Shown here piece after piece: positions 25,246-37,289 of a stretch of DNA of 64,000 nt. The stretch comes from Ricinus communis (lineage: Eukaryota > Streptophyta > Magnoliopsida > Malpighiales > Euphorbiaceae): positions 6,138,001 to 6,202,000 of the forward strand of contig NC_063257.1 in the NCBI RefSeq assembly GCF_019578655.1, written 5' to 3'. The translations under genes and the position numbers were made by a program. Numbering within the stretch: the first letter of the stretch is position 1; each line of letters begins with the position of its first letter. Below the pieces are notes generated by a model. That model was not told the DNA's origin, searched no databases, and worked only from the letters and a program-made list of their open reading frames with translations.

Positions 25246-26336
25246 CTAATCTTCATACTCCTGGTATTGCCTGAGAAGCTCAAAGCAACCAGACATGGCG
25301 TCCTCCTTCATGAAACCAATAGAATTGGCATAACGTTTGTTTGATACAATGCCATTGTTATTGGTAAGGATAACACGGGCACGATCACGTCCTGATGATG
25401 GCTTCATGCAGTCATGCTGGGGCTGCTAACTAGCATAGCATCACAGAGCTGATCCTGATGATCCTCATCAACATGGATCCTGTATGTTCCGGTTGAGTCT
25501 GTGGTTCCTTCCTTGCTGTATACAAGTTCCATTGTCTTCCTGTCCTTGCATTCAACTCTAACCTTGGCACCTAAATAAAGGAGAAAAATAATATATAAGG
25601 CGATCAAAGAACAATCACTGTACAAACTTTATGCTTCTTAGAAATGTGTAGTTAAGCATTCACTAGTGATTCAATTTTCGAGTGAAAGAAATGATTGCTC
25701 TTCAATTGTGTTAAACTTAGGCCATTGTTTATGAAACAGAATAACTGAAAGCTTGTAAAGAATTAGTGGCACTTATTATGGTGACACAAACTCTACAGGC
25801 GCACTCTTACAGTCCTATTTAATTTTGATAGATCTGTCGATGAAAATAATAAAACCATAAAAAGAGACAATTATAACACTATAAGAGAAAATGGCCAAGA
25901 AATGACCTTCACCCACATGAAATAGCTCTAAAACTTTATGTAAACCTTTAAAGATTTGATCTTTAGCACCCAAAAAAAAGTCACTAAATAAGGTAATATT
26001 CAATTTCTTCAAAAGAGTGTGTACTCTACCAGATCTAAAGAAAACCAAACGCTTGGCCACTCACGTTAAAGAACCCACATTTTGTTAAATAACTTACAAA
26101 TTTAAGTATAAAGATCAAAACTTTACAACAGATCTAGCAATCTGCAAACAAAAAAAACAAAAGAACTGCTGAAATGGGTAAATACCAGCGACGTAAGTGG
26201 TTTTGGAGGTCTCAAAACCAGCACGGCAAGTGTCACAGTAAACGCGACCTTCAACTTCGAATGGGTTTCTGGCAGGACGAGCAGCGGCCACAAGGGCAGG
26301 CACGCAGAGAGCAAGTAGCAAAATTGCTCTAGCCAT
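25246..26336 (-). CDS. Ole e 1-like secreted protein (pollen Ole e 1 / extensin family)
   Basis: Two exons, 26186-26336 and 25246-25570, separated by a 615-base intron. One missing C in the run at about 25430 (in the stretch encoding VSSP) must be allowed for, after which the product is 158 residues, the family's size. Residues 1-18 are a signal peptide (MARAILLLALCVPALVAA). The Ole e 1 signature VEGRVYCDTCRAGFET follows, then AKVRVECKDRKTMEL, DQLCDAMLV and a Cys near the C-terminus, giving the six conserved cysteines. Members are small secreted proteins of pollen and cell walls; molecular function is mostly unknown. Closest in context to At1g78040, next to the mutase gene as here. Without the correction the frame stops at about 25404, which I take as an error. 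Confidence 0.9.
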
Positions 26337-28489
26337 TTGGGTTCTTTTCTGCTTTTCTTTGGAATGGGCAATTAGAGAGCCTTGAGAGAGATAAATAACG
26401 AAGCGATTGAGTTTGAACTCAAGCAAAGGGAAATGGAAATAATGACAAGTGATGATGATAAGAAGGAGAAAGAAAGTAAAAAAGAAGAGCAAAGTCACAG
26501 GAAAAGTAATCGACACAAGAAAAGAAAAAGAATTATTAGCGGTGATAGCGCGTGGAGAGATGTTCTAGTACATACAAAGTGGGGGTTTTAGGAGTGTTTT
26601 AGTTATTTTGAGGTTTAATTTAGGTTGTGAATGGGTTACGTCGATGAGTTGGTGGTTTTGATTGGAGAAGAGAAGGGTGAGCTGGTGGTAAGGAGTGTAG
26701 AGGATAGAACACGGACAGTGAAGTGATGGGACGCAGCTGGAGATGTCGGTGCCCACATGGGGTTTGGGGATGGACTGATTAATTAGATTGCGTTAGAGGA
26801 AGTGAAGGGTGGAGCAGCCTGTATTTTACAGTTTTGTACATGCTGGCATCACATGATCATCATATCATTTATCATGTAATATGAGTCGTTGTGACCCAAA
26901 AGTCAAATATTTTTTGGGTGCCAGTCCATACGTAGAGTCACAAAATCTTGCCAAAATTGGCGTTGTGATGAGTTGGGCTATGCCTGAAATTTGACGTTTG
27001 GATGAACTTGTTTTTAAAAATTAGGCTTTCTTCATGATTGGATTGGGTTTAGCTCTTTATGATAAGGGATTTAAGAATCAATTGGACCAAAATCTAATAG
27101 TTTTAAGGCTTAGAAACATCTCTCGATGGGCCTATTCTTTCTTTTTTTTTTAACCAATGTCCTTCATATAAGAATATTTTAGTAACTTTTACAAGGTGGT
27201 GTCTGAGATAACCCTTTTTTAAATTAAAAAAAAAAAAATTAACAAATTGATTTCATTATTCACAAGCCAAACTAGCTAACAGTTCAAACCGAAGATTAAG
27301 TAATTAAGACAGTAAAAGACTTTGAGGGTAAACTACAATCCTAAATAAAGCAGAAGAGATCATTAAGATTATTCACATCCTATCTAAATAGAGATTACCA
27401 ATCCAAATTCAATTTTCTTTTTTAAATTTTACCCAATTACAGGGAATTGGTAGTATTTTCAAATCTTTTATATATATTATTCAATTCGTTGCAAATTTGG
27501 CAGTTTAGTTAACGAGGAGGATGATTATTTAATATTTGAATTTTGATATATGTTTGACATTTTCTGTAAAAAATTAAAATATTATTAAATAAAACTCTAG
27601 AATGTAATAACGGATTATGCAAGGAGTAATAAAACAAATTCATATAGAAAGTTGAAAATGAGTTAACTATAAAATAATGTTCGGTGTACTGTCGGCGTCA
27701 AGAAATCTACTGTCCTAATTCACCTTTATAAGGCCTCCTGTTTCAATATCAATACCAGAAGAAATTGGAAAATGAGTTCATTTCAATTCAAACTTTGATC
27801 TCAGATTCAACAGTCAACTGTATATGATTGGTTATTTTCACGAAAAGCAAACACATTTAAGGCAAAATGAATGATTCAAAAGTCAAATTAGCTGCGCAAC
27901 TTGGAAACTCTAGTACTTGCTGTATAATATAGAAGATCATGGCTTCAAAATTCTATTAAATTGGCACATTTTTGCTTTAAGAATTTGTTAGCTTCTAGAA
28001 AGAATATGGAAAAACAGAATGCTCTGATTGATGAGTTAGTGTCACTTAAGTCGCATTGGAACCCTATTTATCCGAGAGGATAATCTCTACTCCACTCTTT
28101 AAGTAAGCAGCAAGTGGAGTTTCCAATACCATTATTTTCTTTTTTCTTTTTTCGCTTTTTTGTCATGCTTTTTTTTTTTTTCTTTTCATTTTATGAGTTA
28201 CAAAAACTGTCAATAGAAAAGGCCATTGGCCAACCTAAGAAATCACATTTAATTATTTCATTAAATTAAAGCTGTAATTGACTACTTTATAGTCGGTATT
28301 AGCCCACATGCAATTGTAGAATAATCAACATAATTGATTAGAAAAGGAAAAGAAAATCAAACGAACTGCATTAATAAACTTAATTTAATGAATGGAAGCT
28401 GCAGCTTCGACTTTTCTTTTAATCGAAGTTCAATACCAGAGTCCACAAACAAACTTTCAACTATATTGATTGGTCAAAATATGTAGATC

Positions 28490-28490
<1 letters not shown>
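26337..28490. other. Intergenic, two divergent promoters
   Basis: The left part (26337 to about 26750) should be the leader and promoter of the Ole e 1-like gene. The rest is AT-rich with poly-T and poly-A runs. The open frames at 26382-26591 and 26565-26756 show no family features. Confidence 0.4.

Positions 28491-28520
<30 letters not shown>
28491..28520. repeat. (TA)15 microsatellite
   Basis: A pure TA run of 30 bases lies about 140 bases upstream of the GH5 start codon. Other TA runs occur at 41432-41447 and 42863-42885. Confidence 0.9.
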
Positions 28521-28522
<2 letters not shown>

Positions 28523-28660
28523 TTTAAGTAATAATTTTTAAAAATTTAATATATGTCATATATCATCGGGTGTACACGGCATAAGAATTTCTCCATATAT
28601 GCATGCAGATCCGATATCAAAGTTAGAAACCAAAAAAAAAAAAAAAAAATAATGATCAAA

Positions 28661-30400
28661 ATGGCGAACTGCTCAATAAAACATCTGTTAACCATAAGTT
28701 TCTTGGTTTCATTTGTATGTCTTTCACATGGTAGAGTAAATCCTAGCTTTAAAATCAAAGCAGTTAATCTAGGAGGCTGGCTTGTCACAGAAGGATGGAT
28801 TAAACCTTCTTCTTTTGATGGCATCCCCAACAGTGATTTCTTGGTTTGTATTATATGCATCTTCAATTCATTTTTCATTCTTGTTTTCTAACATATGTGC
28901 TGAACAAAATGTTGCTTCTTGTTGTTTTTCTTTTCTCCTCCTAGGATGGCACTGGACTTCAATTTAAATCAGTTGCAGTTAAAAAGTATCTTTGTGCTGA
29001 GTTAGGTGGAGGGAATATCATTGTTGCTAATCGGACATCTGCCTCAGGCTGGGAAACATTTAAAGTAAGTAATTCTTTTAACCATGTTCAGTTTTCCGTT
29101 TATTTTACTTCTTTTAATGTCAGTATATGTACTAATCCTGGTAACATGTTAATGGGTTTTTATCATTGAAGTTGTGGAGGATTGATGATTCCCATTTCAA
29201 CTTCAGGGTCTTCAACAAACAATTCATTGGATTGGGAAGCAAAGGCAATGGGACTAATGTAGTAGCTGTTTCTAACACAACAGGCGAATCTGAAACATTT
29301 GAGATTGTCAGAAATTCTAATGATTCTAGCCGTGTTCGAATCAAATCCTCCAACGGGTTCTTCTTGCAGGTGGCTTTTCTCCTTTCTGTTGATGCCATAG
29401 AAAATGAATATTCAGAACTTGAACCTTTCAGTTGATAGAAGGTCGTGATATCAATATTAATGCAGGTGAGAACAGAAGAGTTGGTGACAGCAGATTATGC
29501 AGGTGATACTAAATGGGAGACAATGATCCATCAGTGTTCCTGACGACCATTTCAGGAAGAATGCGTGGAGAGTTTCAAGTCACTAATGGTTATGGTCCGG
29601 AATCAGCCCCAAGAGCTATGAAGGTACGAGAATACTGATAATATTTATCGACTTTTAAACTGATTAACGAAATTGCAAAGTCCGTTTTCAGGAACATTGG
29701 AGCACATTCATTGTGGAAGATGACTTCAAATTCATAAGTCAAAATGGACTTAATGCTGTGAGAATACCAGTTGGTTGGTGGATAGCAAGCGATCCAAATC
29801 CTCCAAAGCCTTATGTAGGCGGCTCTTTGCAAGCTTTAGACAATGCATTCTCATGGCAGAGTAAGCAAAATTCTCGCTCAGCAGTTTTACTCTCCAGAAT
29901 TTATATGACTAACAATTAATCTTTGCAGGAAATATGGGTTGAAGGTTGTAATTGACTTGCATGCAGCTCCTGACTCTCAGAATGGCTGGGAACACAGCTC
30001 TTCTAGAGATGGTTCTCAAGAATGGGGCCTTACTGATGCAAATATACAACAAACAGTTGATATTATAGACTTTTGACAGCCAGGTATACAACGCAAATTT
30101 TATAAAAGGGCGTCAGGATTATTCAATTCCGAATTCCTGCATCGTAAGGCAGACACTTGATTAATTGAAAATGATTTAATAGGTATGCAAAGAGCTCAAG
30201 CCTGTATGCGGTAGAGCTCATAAATGAGCCTCTTTCGCCAGGTGCAAGTCTAGAACGTGTGACCAAGCATCAGGATACACTCATCAACGGCTTATGTAGT
30301 GATGTCAAATAGACTAGGATCTGATGAAGCAAGAGAGCGGCCTTGCTAGTGGCTTATGAACAGTTATCGATGTCCATCACCACATCAAATTACAATCTAC
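28661..30400 (+). pseudogene. Exo-1,3-beta-glucanase-like GH5 gene, C-terminally truncated
   Basis: Exons 28661-28843, 28945-29064, 29172-29369, 29466-29623, 29692-29860, 29929-30083 and from 30183 join with good splice sites. The start could also be ATG 28652. A signal peptide (residues 1-24) precedes VNLGGWLVTEGWIKPS, the start of the GH5 barrel. An inserted fascin-like domain follows (YLCAELGGGNIIVANR to GFFLQ), as in plant GH5_14 enzymes. The barrel resumes with GLNAVRIPVGWWIA, VVIDLHAAPDSQNGWEH and the acid/base Glu in AVELINEPLSPG. Single-base run gaps in exons 4, 5 and 6 look like errors. Past about 30280, however, homology fades, with an internal loss after RVTK, stops, and no GEW nucleophile segment. 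The 3' third is missing, so the gene is probably dead. Confidence 0.75.
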
Positions 30401-33400
30401 CTTAGCACTATATTCATATTTGATTTATAACTGTCCAATGCCCATTGTATGGACGTGGACGCAACTTTTGGGTCTTCGTCAACACTCGGTCTGCTCAGCT
30501 GAACTTTGTCACCACATCAAATGGCAATAGAGACCCTGGTGCTGGGTGCTGGTGCTCATATAATAACTGGCTTTAGTACCCTCACTTCTTATTGGTTGAA
30601 TCGTTAAAAGTCCTTGTTCGATTGGTCTACCTAAATAATGATTAAGATGAGATTACGTTTTGAATTTATTCAGAGTTTAGATCTTAAAGCAACTTTAGAT
30701 ATGAATTACTAAGATTGAAAACTTATGAAAAATGTAAAAAATGATGTGATTTTTTATGTGCAACTGACCTTTTTTCTTAACAAATGAGGATACAAGAAAG
30801 AGACCTAAGTGGATTCCACGGAAGAAGGAAGTGAAAGTGTAGCCTTTTGCCAGCATCATTTGTTTCTGTCATGGACCATGCATCTTTAGTGGCTAACATT
30901 AATCATTACAGTACAAATTTAAAAATAATAAAAAGATATTTCCGATCCCAACACAGTTTTGTTCTTGTTCTATACATGTTTATTAAACCTTTTTTTTTTC
31001 TTCTTTAAATTATTTTTTTCTTTTGCATTACATCTTACATCAGGAACTTCCTTTTTTTTATATCCAGGAATACAGATATTTAATTACTAAAACTACATTA
31101 TACAAAGAGGGAAGGAATTTTATTAGAATTATCATTTGCCTATTTTGGTGGGTGCCCTACTGGTATCATATTCAAGGAGATATTTTTGCTGGGTGGGTGT
31201 CATCCTTTACTAGTCATTTTAATGGAAGCAACCCAACGAACATCTATACAATTAACCACTTGTGGAACACTTGATTGCTAAGCAATGACTTTGCTTAAGA
31301 ATTTAGTGACAGATCATTAATTAATTAATTAAGAGAACAACTGCTGCTAGATTTTTTAATCACTTCTTTTAAATTAAATTATTTTAAGCGATTGGAATTC
31401 AGATGATGAAATAGGCTAATAACAAATGGAAGGAGTTTTAAGAATTTTGGTCCAGCAAGCATATATATCTCCAGTAATTTCAGGAAATGAGCTATTCTGA
31501 AGAGTGAGTTTCAAGGTTTTGGAATTGTTTGCTCAATGAAAAGGGACCCAGTTGATGAGTAGGCCTAATTTCAAAGTAATTGCTGTGCCCCAGTAATCAT
31601 TATCAATTGATGTCCTACTCATTTTAACATCAAACAAACTAACAGCAGCGTTATAGAATCAGAAAATAGACAATATGAAAAGTGGCCCTATTTCTGAGAG
31701 CAATCTTTTCTATTTATCATATTATTTGTTTTTATAATTGGGTCAAAACTTTTTCTCATTATTTTTAATTCCTTTCTTTCAGAAATTTCCTTAACTATTT
31801 TCAAAGTAACAAAACATGAGTAAATAATTAGTAAGTCGTATTAATTAGCTATATCTCTTCACTAATTTGCCTTAAAGTAAACTATTAAAACCTTCCTTCA
31901 AATTCCAAAGCTATTAGTTTTTCAGAGCAATTTTAATTAGTCTTATCCCAACTCACTTTACCGATACATGTATGTTTTGTTGAATAAATAGTTCCAACAT
32001 AGCCATATTAATTTATTTGTATTAAAATTCTTAAAACAGATGAAATATTATAGGACTAGTAGTCCAAAAATGTAAATTCATGCAGCTTTTGGTATTTTAC
32101 TGATCCTTTTAATTTTAATAGAATTAGCTAAATTACAAAATTATTAGTAATTTTAATCAAAATTAGATGACATAACATATAGAATAACATAGCATAAATA
32201 AGCCACGTCACGCTAAATTTATTTAATTTTGATTAAAAATAGAAATTGGCAAAAATAACAAATGACTATGAAATCAAAAATATAATTAATTATTTTTTCT
32301 TTAATGATTCTTTGATATATAGTCAAATATAGAAAAGATAAAAATGTTATTTTCTCTCTCCCCAGCCCACTTCCTCTTCTCCCATTCTATTACCGTGAAT
32401 AATGTTAATTATTACTAAATTTCGGATTAAACAATGAGATTAATACGTCTTAATTAAAGGCCCTAACACCTTTTGGCACAATGCAAATGAAGTCAACTTT
32501 GGGCTATTCTCCTAACATGGAGCCATACGTTTGGGCACATTTTGATGTCATGTAGCCACTCATTTGAAAGACCTTGACGATTGAACCTAATACACAAAAT
32601 TTTTTTATAATTAATAGTTCAAAACTACAAATAATAAAGAAGAAAGAAAGAAAAGCACACTGTAACATGCACTTGTGTGATTTTCAAAATCTTTTAGTGC
32701 TGAGCTGCCCAATCAAATCCCATAAGTGACTTGTTTAGCAGCTATCTCTTATCTGTTTGGTCTAATTTGGGATAAAATAAGTACTTCACATACTCCCCAC
32801 ATTTCTTCACAATAATTAAAAATAAATAAATAAATCATTTTCATTAACTCTGCACCTCCTAGATTATTGCTACTAAGTTTAATTAAATCAATAATTTATT
32901 TATTTTATTTTACGTCATCTTCCATTTCCATTCCTTTTCTTTCTTTGGTCATCATTGATAGAAAGTTGATGAACTTCTTTGCAGTTCTTGATTTTAAGCA
33001 TATCTTCACGGCAGTTCCTGAATTTCGATTTATATCTCAAAGGGTTATTAGTTTCAATGACATTAAATTCTCTTTTCACCTAATTCAAAAGAAGGATTAA
33101 ATGCAGCACTATAATCTAATATTAATTTATTATTTTCGTGAGTTTTAGATATTTTTAGCGTCATGATAAAATGTAAAAAATTCTCCTGAAATTAAGTTTA
33201 AAAATAAAATAGTGTTGCTAAAAGGTGAAATATAAGAGTTTTTTGTGATGTCAACTAAAATTTTAAGACTTCAATGAAAAATAGGCCTAAAGTTAGGAGT
33301 AAAAGTGAAATTTACCTTGGAAAGTGAGTATACTTTATTTTCTTTCCTTTTTTTTTTTTTTTTTCTATAAGCACTAAATTCAGGATGTCATAATCTGTGA

Positions 33401-36350
33401 GTTATATATAAGTACAGTCCTTTTCTATGTAATTTTTAATATAAAAGTGAGAAATTCTTATAAATAAATAAGCCAAATTTTCAAATATTTTCACTTTTTG
33501 ATAAATAGGACGAACTTAATTGAATTGGATCAAAACTGAAAATACCTGCAAGAAATTACATTAAAAAACTATAAAAGATATTCAAATGGCAATATAATTT
33601 ATCTATTAATTATATTCAAATAACTATTTCTAGTCACTTCAGAATTGATCTAAATCTATAAATAAAATTTAATTTGTCGCCTTTTATCAATGGGCTCTAT
33701 ACTCTATATATCCTCGTCTCATTTTTCTTTTTAATTCAATTAATTCAAATTTCTAACAATTTTAGATGAAAAGAAAATGCAGCAAAACCTCAATTGGCGC
33801 AGTGGAGGAATTAGGGGTAGAAAATAAAACCTATAAAGTCAGGATAATTGAGATTGGGGTCCAATCAAAAGAAAATCTCAAAATCAAACAATGAGGAATC
33901 TGGTATATAAATATACTTCAAATGTTCTTTAATTTTGATTCCAATCTTCAATTAACATATAGGCGGTGATATATATGCTACATTTTGAAGCAAGATATCC
34001 TCCTTTCCACTGCAAAAGTTATATGCTACAGCAATATGTTCATATTTAATTTGTTACTCAATTTTATTTTATTATTTATAGCATATTCTCCATCTTAGAA
34101 AAGAACCGAACACTTTCAAAAATCGTAACTTGAGAGATTTCATATTTTTTTTTTCCTTATAATAGAGGGTTATAGGCAGATCTTCACCTTTCTACGTCAC
34201 TGCCCATATTCTTGTGGCTATATTGTAGTTACTGTGCAAGAATATTGGATATGAATGCATCACTGCTTCAGTAACTTTTTCTGATAGAGTGTGTGTCCAT
34301 TCCATAAGGAGGAGAGCAAGAATTCAAACTGTTTAGTCCCCTAAAAGAAATGGTTCCAATAGGAAAATTGCACAGCCTGAGAATCTTTCAGAACGAGGTA
34401 TTCAATACAATCAGGGCCACTCTCAAACCAAGAATTTATACTTCTTGAGCTACTAAAATTATGTGCATCACTCTCTGGGGACCTAAACTGTTGGTGGCAT
34501 AACACAAGCAGTTGATTTGCTGGCCTGATATTTTGCATTTAAAAGTTTTCAGAACGACTGGTCAGTATTACTTGTTAATCAATCTTGATCGTGAGAGCAC
34601 TCCATTGGTTTGAAACCTGGTAAATAGCAAAAGTTTGGCTTTTTCTATATGAGATTTTTTTTTATAAAAAATACTGATTTATTAATATTTTGATATAAAT
34701 TCTGATTAAGTTAGCATAACCATATATAATCACAAACAGACACTTAAGTATGTTTACTTTGAGACTGGTGCCTGTACTTTTACCCCAAGAGAGAAAATTA
34801 TGTGATAAAAACACTTGTTTTGCAAGGAATAAGCAGGCATATGCATGTGCATGAGAATTATAATTATGTCATGTATTAGACATCAATTAGGCAGCAAGTG
34901 AGGGCAGACCAGGGCTCAGCCCCAGCCCCTCAAAATAATAATAATAATTGATGCACTGAAAGCATGCTAGCTCTTGAAAATGACCATGTCATGGAAACAT
35001 TCGGCCATTAGTTTTTAGTATCTATAGCTGGATATCAGGTTTTACACCTATAAGATTCCTCATTGCAGTGTGTTTAAAATAATTAAATTATTTATTCGAA
35101 CGCACTCATGCTTCTCTTGATTATAATTAAGTAGATCATTCTATTCACAATTAAGCAATATAGCTCATGTGAGAGACTAAAGAAAATATTATGTGCCCAA
35201 TTCAATAATTTCTTTCAATATCATTTTAATGGCAGTGAATAACTGATTTTCACTAGTCCCCGATATTTCTTATTGGACTATCATATAACAATTTACATTT
35301 TTTTGGATGAAATATTTTTTTCTTTTGACAGATATCAAAAGATATGAATTCAGTTCTCAAAATTATGTTTCGGATTGGTGCAGATTAGATTTGTTAAAGA
35401 TGGAAATGAATTTCTTTCTGGAGTTGGCATCAAATACTAGGATGATTACTGCAATATTTTAACCAAAAATATACATATATGGAAATCAAATAACTGATAT
35501 ATATATCTTGTAGGGGATGATGATGATGAGAGACTTAGGACCACCTTAAATGAATCGATTAAGAAGTAAATCTGTACTGCATACACAGTGCCATTCAAAC
35601 CCTAAATGATATGGTCAGCCATGAATCAATGACAGAGAAGATCTTGCGAAGAAACAAAGGAAGAGAGATACATAGGTGTACCCTAAACTAGGGAGGTACA
35701 GAACCAACAATTCTATGCCAGTTTAGCACTCTCAGTTATATTGGTAATTCAGTATTCTCAAATTTATAGTGTTTTATTTTCTTTTTAAGTACATTTATTT
35801 ACAGATCTTAGAGCACCGATCTGATACCAGTCTACTCTGCCTCTGCTGATTTTCAACCAGAAGCTGCCATTTCAGTTGATGTCTAGTCATACAGTTCTCA
35901 TTCCACACCAGCGATCTTGATTTAAAAATAAAAATTGTTAGATGAGCCCTGAGATTTTGTCATTCTAATTAGTTATTAACAAGGAAAACTGATTGTGTTA
36001 TAAAAGAAATTCCAAATAATGTTTCCAGTTTTCGATTATAATTGAATTATGTTTCACTCTTAGCACCAGATAAACTCATAGATGCATGGACATGGTATTG
36101 ACAAGAAGATATAAACAAAATAGAAAATTACTCAAAGCAAATTCTAAAAATATTCTTAACACCAACTTACCAAACCCACCAAAGGGTGGGAAAAATAAAA
36201 TTAAAAGATTTTATTTCAATGACGTGGTAACATTTGAGTGGCCATTAAACTTCACTAGATTTTGACTGCTGTCACTCCAGAGAAAGTATCCAAAGCTCAC
36301 AAATAATCAACTTCTATAGAATTTTAAAAATTAAAATAAAACAAAATAAA
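30401..36350. other. 6-kb intergenic region, AT-rich
   Basis: No gene can be supported. 30400-30600 may contain scrambled GH5 3' sequence. There is an inverted repeat at 32151-32165/32224-32238, a T-run at about 33350, and an (AAT)n run near 34936. The 34341-34538 minus frame and an exon-like 35514-35570 segment were considered and not accepted. Confidence 0.45.
32151..32238. repeat. 15-bp inverted repeat with 58-base loop
   Basis: TTTTAATCAAAATTA at 32151-32165 is the exact reverse complement of 32224-32238. The loop contains AAGCCACGTCACG. It may be the core of a small non-autonomous element; no target duplication is evident. Confidence 0.45.
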
Positions 36351-36354
36351 GATT

Positions 36355-36603
36355 ATGACGTGGATTATAAAAATGAAGGAAGAAATTAAAACTGAACGGC
36401 TCAGATTCACTCCCTCGGTTTCTGGCTCTTCTATTATCTCCACAATCCCCACTTCTTCTTACTTCTCTCCTTTGTTTCTCCTCTTCTTTCTCTCTGTCAA
36501 GAATTCAAGATATTCTCTTTTTGTTCAAGACAAGAAAGACAGGAGTGGTTCTTGTAAAGAAAGAAACAAAGATCAAGACATAAGAAAGACAAGATGTTGT
36601 TAG
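36355..36603 (+). promoter_or_regulatory. FLZ leader: pyrimidine tract and overlapping uORF
   Basis: 36410-36500 is a CT-rich tract typical of plant 5' UTRs. An upstream frame of 82 codons opens at ATG 36355 and ends at 36603, overlapping the FLZ start codon (36594) by ten bases. If the transcript begins upstream of 36355, this frame would restrain translation of the FLZ protein; if not, it is incidental. Confidence 0.35.
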
Positions 36604-37289
36604 GGAAAAGACCGCGTCCTCCAATGAAAAGAACAACAAGTTTATCAGAGATCACTTTTGATCTTGATACCAATGGCAGCTGTGAATCAGCTCAACAGGC
36701 CGCCGGTTTTGGTGGTGATGGAACTGGTACTGGCGGCGGCCAGCAGCAGCTAGATCAACGGTTCTTGGCTGCTGCCACCATTTCACCTAGAAACCATAGA
36801 AGAGCTTCTGCCGATTTCTTGAAACTGCTCATTTTTGAGGTCTTGCTCTCTTTGCCATCGCCGTTTGGTCACCGGTCGTGATATCTATATGTACAGGTAT
36901 ATATTGCATACGTACATACCTCCAAATCTTTCTCATTTCTCAAATCCTTTATTATTTATATGGAATCAGGATGAAGAAATCTCGTCCTGGGTTACTTAGG
37001 TTAAAACTTTTACCTGAAATATAAATCTGTAATTTATTTCTTGAAAGATGAACTCTTTCTTTTGTATTTGATTTGTAGAGGGACAGTGCGTTTTGCAGTC
37101 TAGAGTGCAGGGCAGCAAATGAATCAAGATGAGAGAAAAGAGAAGTGTTCATTAGCTTCCAAGAAAGAAGTTACATCCTCCACCGTCGCCGGAGCAGATG
37201 TCTCCGCCAAAGGAGAGACGGCTGCTGCTTTGTGGGGTCACGTACCATTCAAACACCATCCAGCTAATAGCCCTCTTAATTATATATAA
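36594..37289 (+). CDS. FLZ-type zinc-finger protein (DUF581 family)
   Basis: Two exons, 36594-36896 and 37079-37289. The N-terminus reads MLLGKRPRPPMKRTTSLSEI, and NHRRASADFL follows at about residue 65; both are typical of FLZ proteins. The zinc finger is present but spread over several frames: RSCSLCHRRLVTGRDIYMY before the intron and DSAFCSLECR after it, giving the C-x2-C...C-x3-C pattern. At least four indels break the frame: missing bases near 36823 and 36837, one G in the run at 37081-37083, and a two-base deficit near 37110. Three are run-length gaps at conserved positions. The intron interrupts the finger at the MYR codon, the usual place. FLZ proteins bind SnRK1 kinase subunits and act in energy and stress signalling. 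The end is uncertain because of the frame breaks. Context suggests an At1g78020/At1g22160 counterpart. Confidence 0.8.

Noticed and set aside
34341..34538. Minus-strand frame of 65 codons with a plausible protein-like tail
   Set aside because: No known domain, no flanking exons with splice sites, and its length is within chance expectation for this composition.
35514..35570. Exon-like segment after TTGTAG encoding an acidic stretch ending in a stop
   Set aside because: No upstream exon in a matching phase could be found; a single short acidic stretch is not enough.
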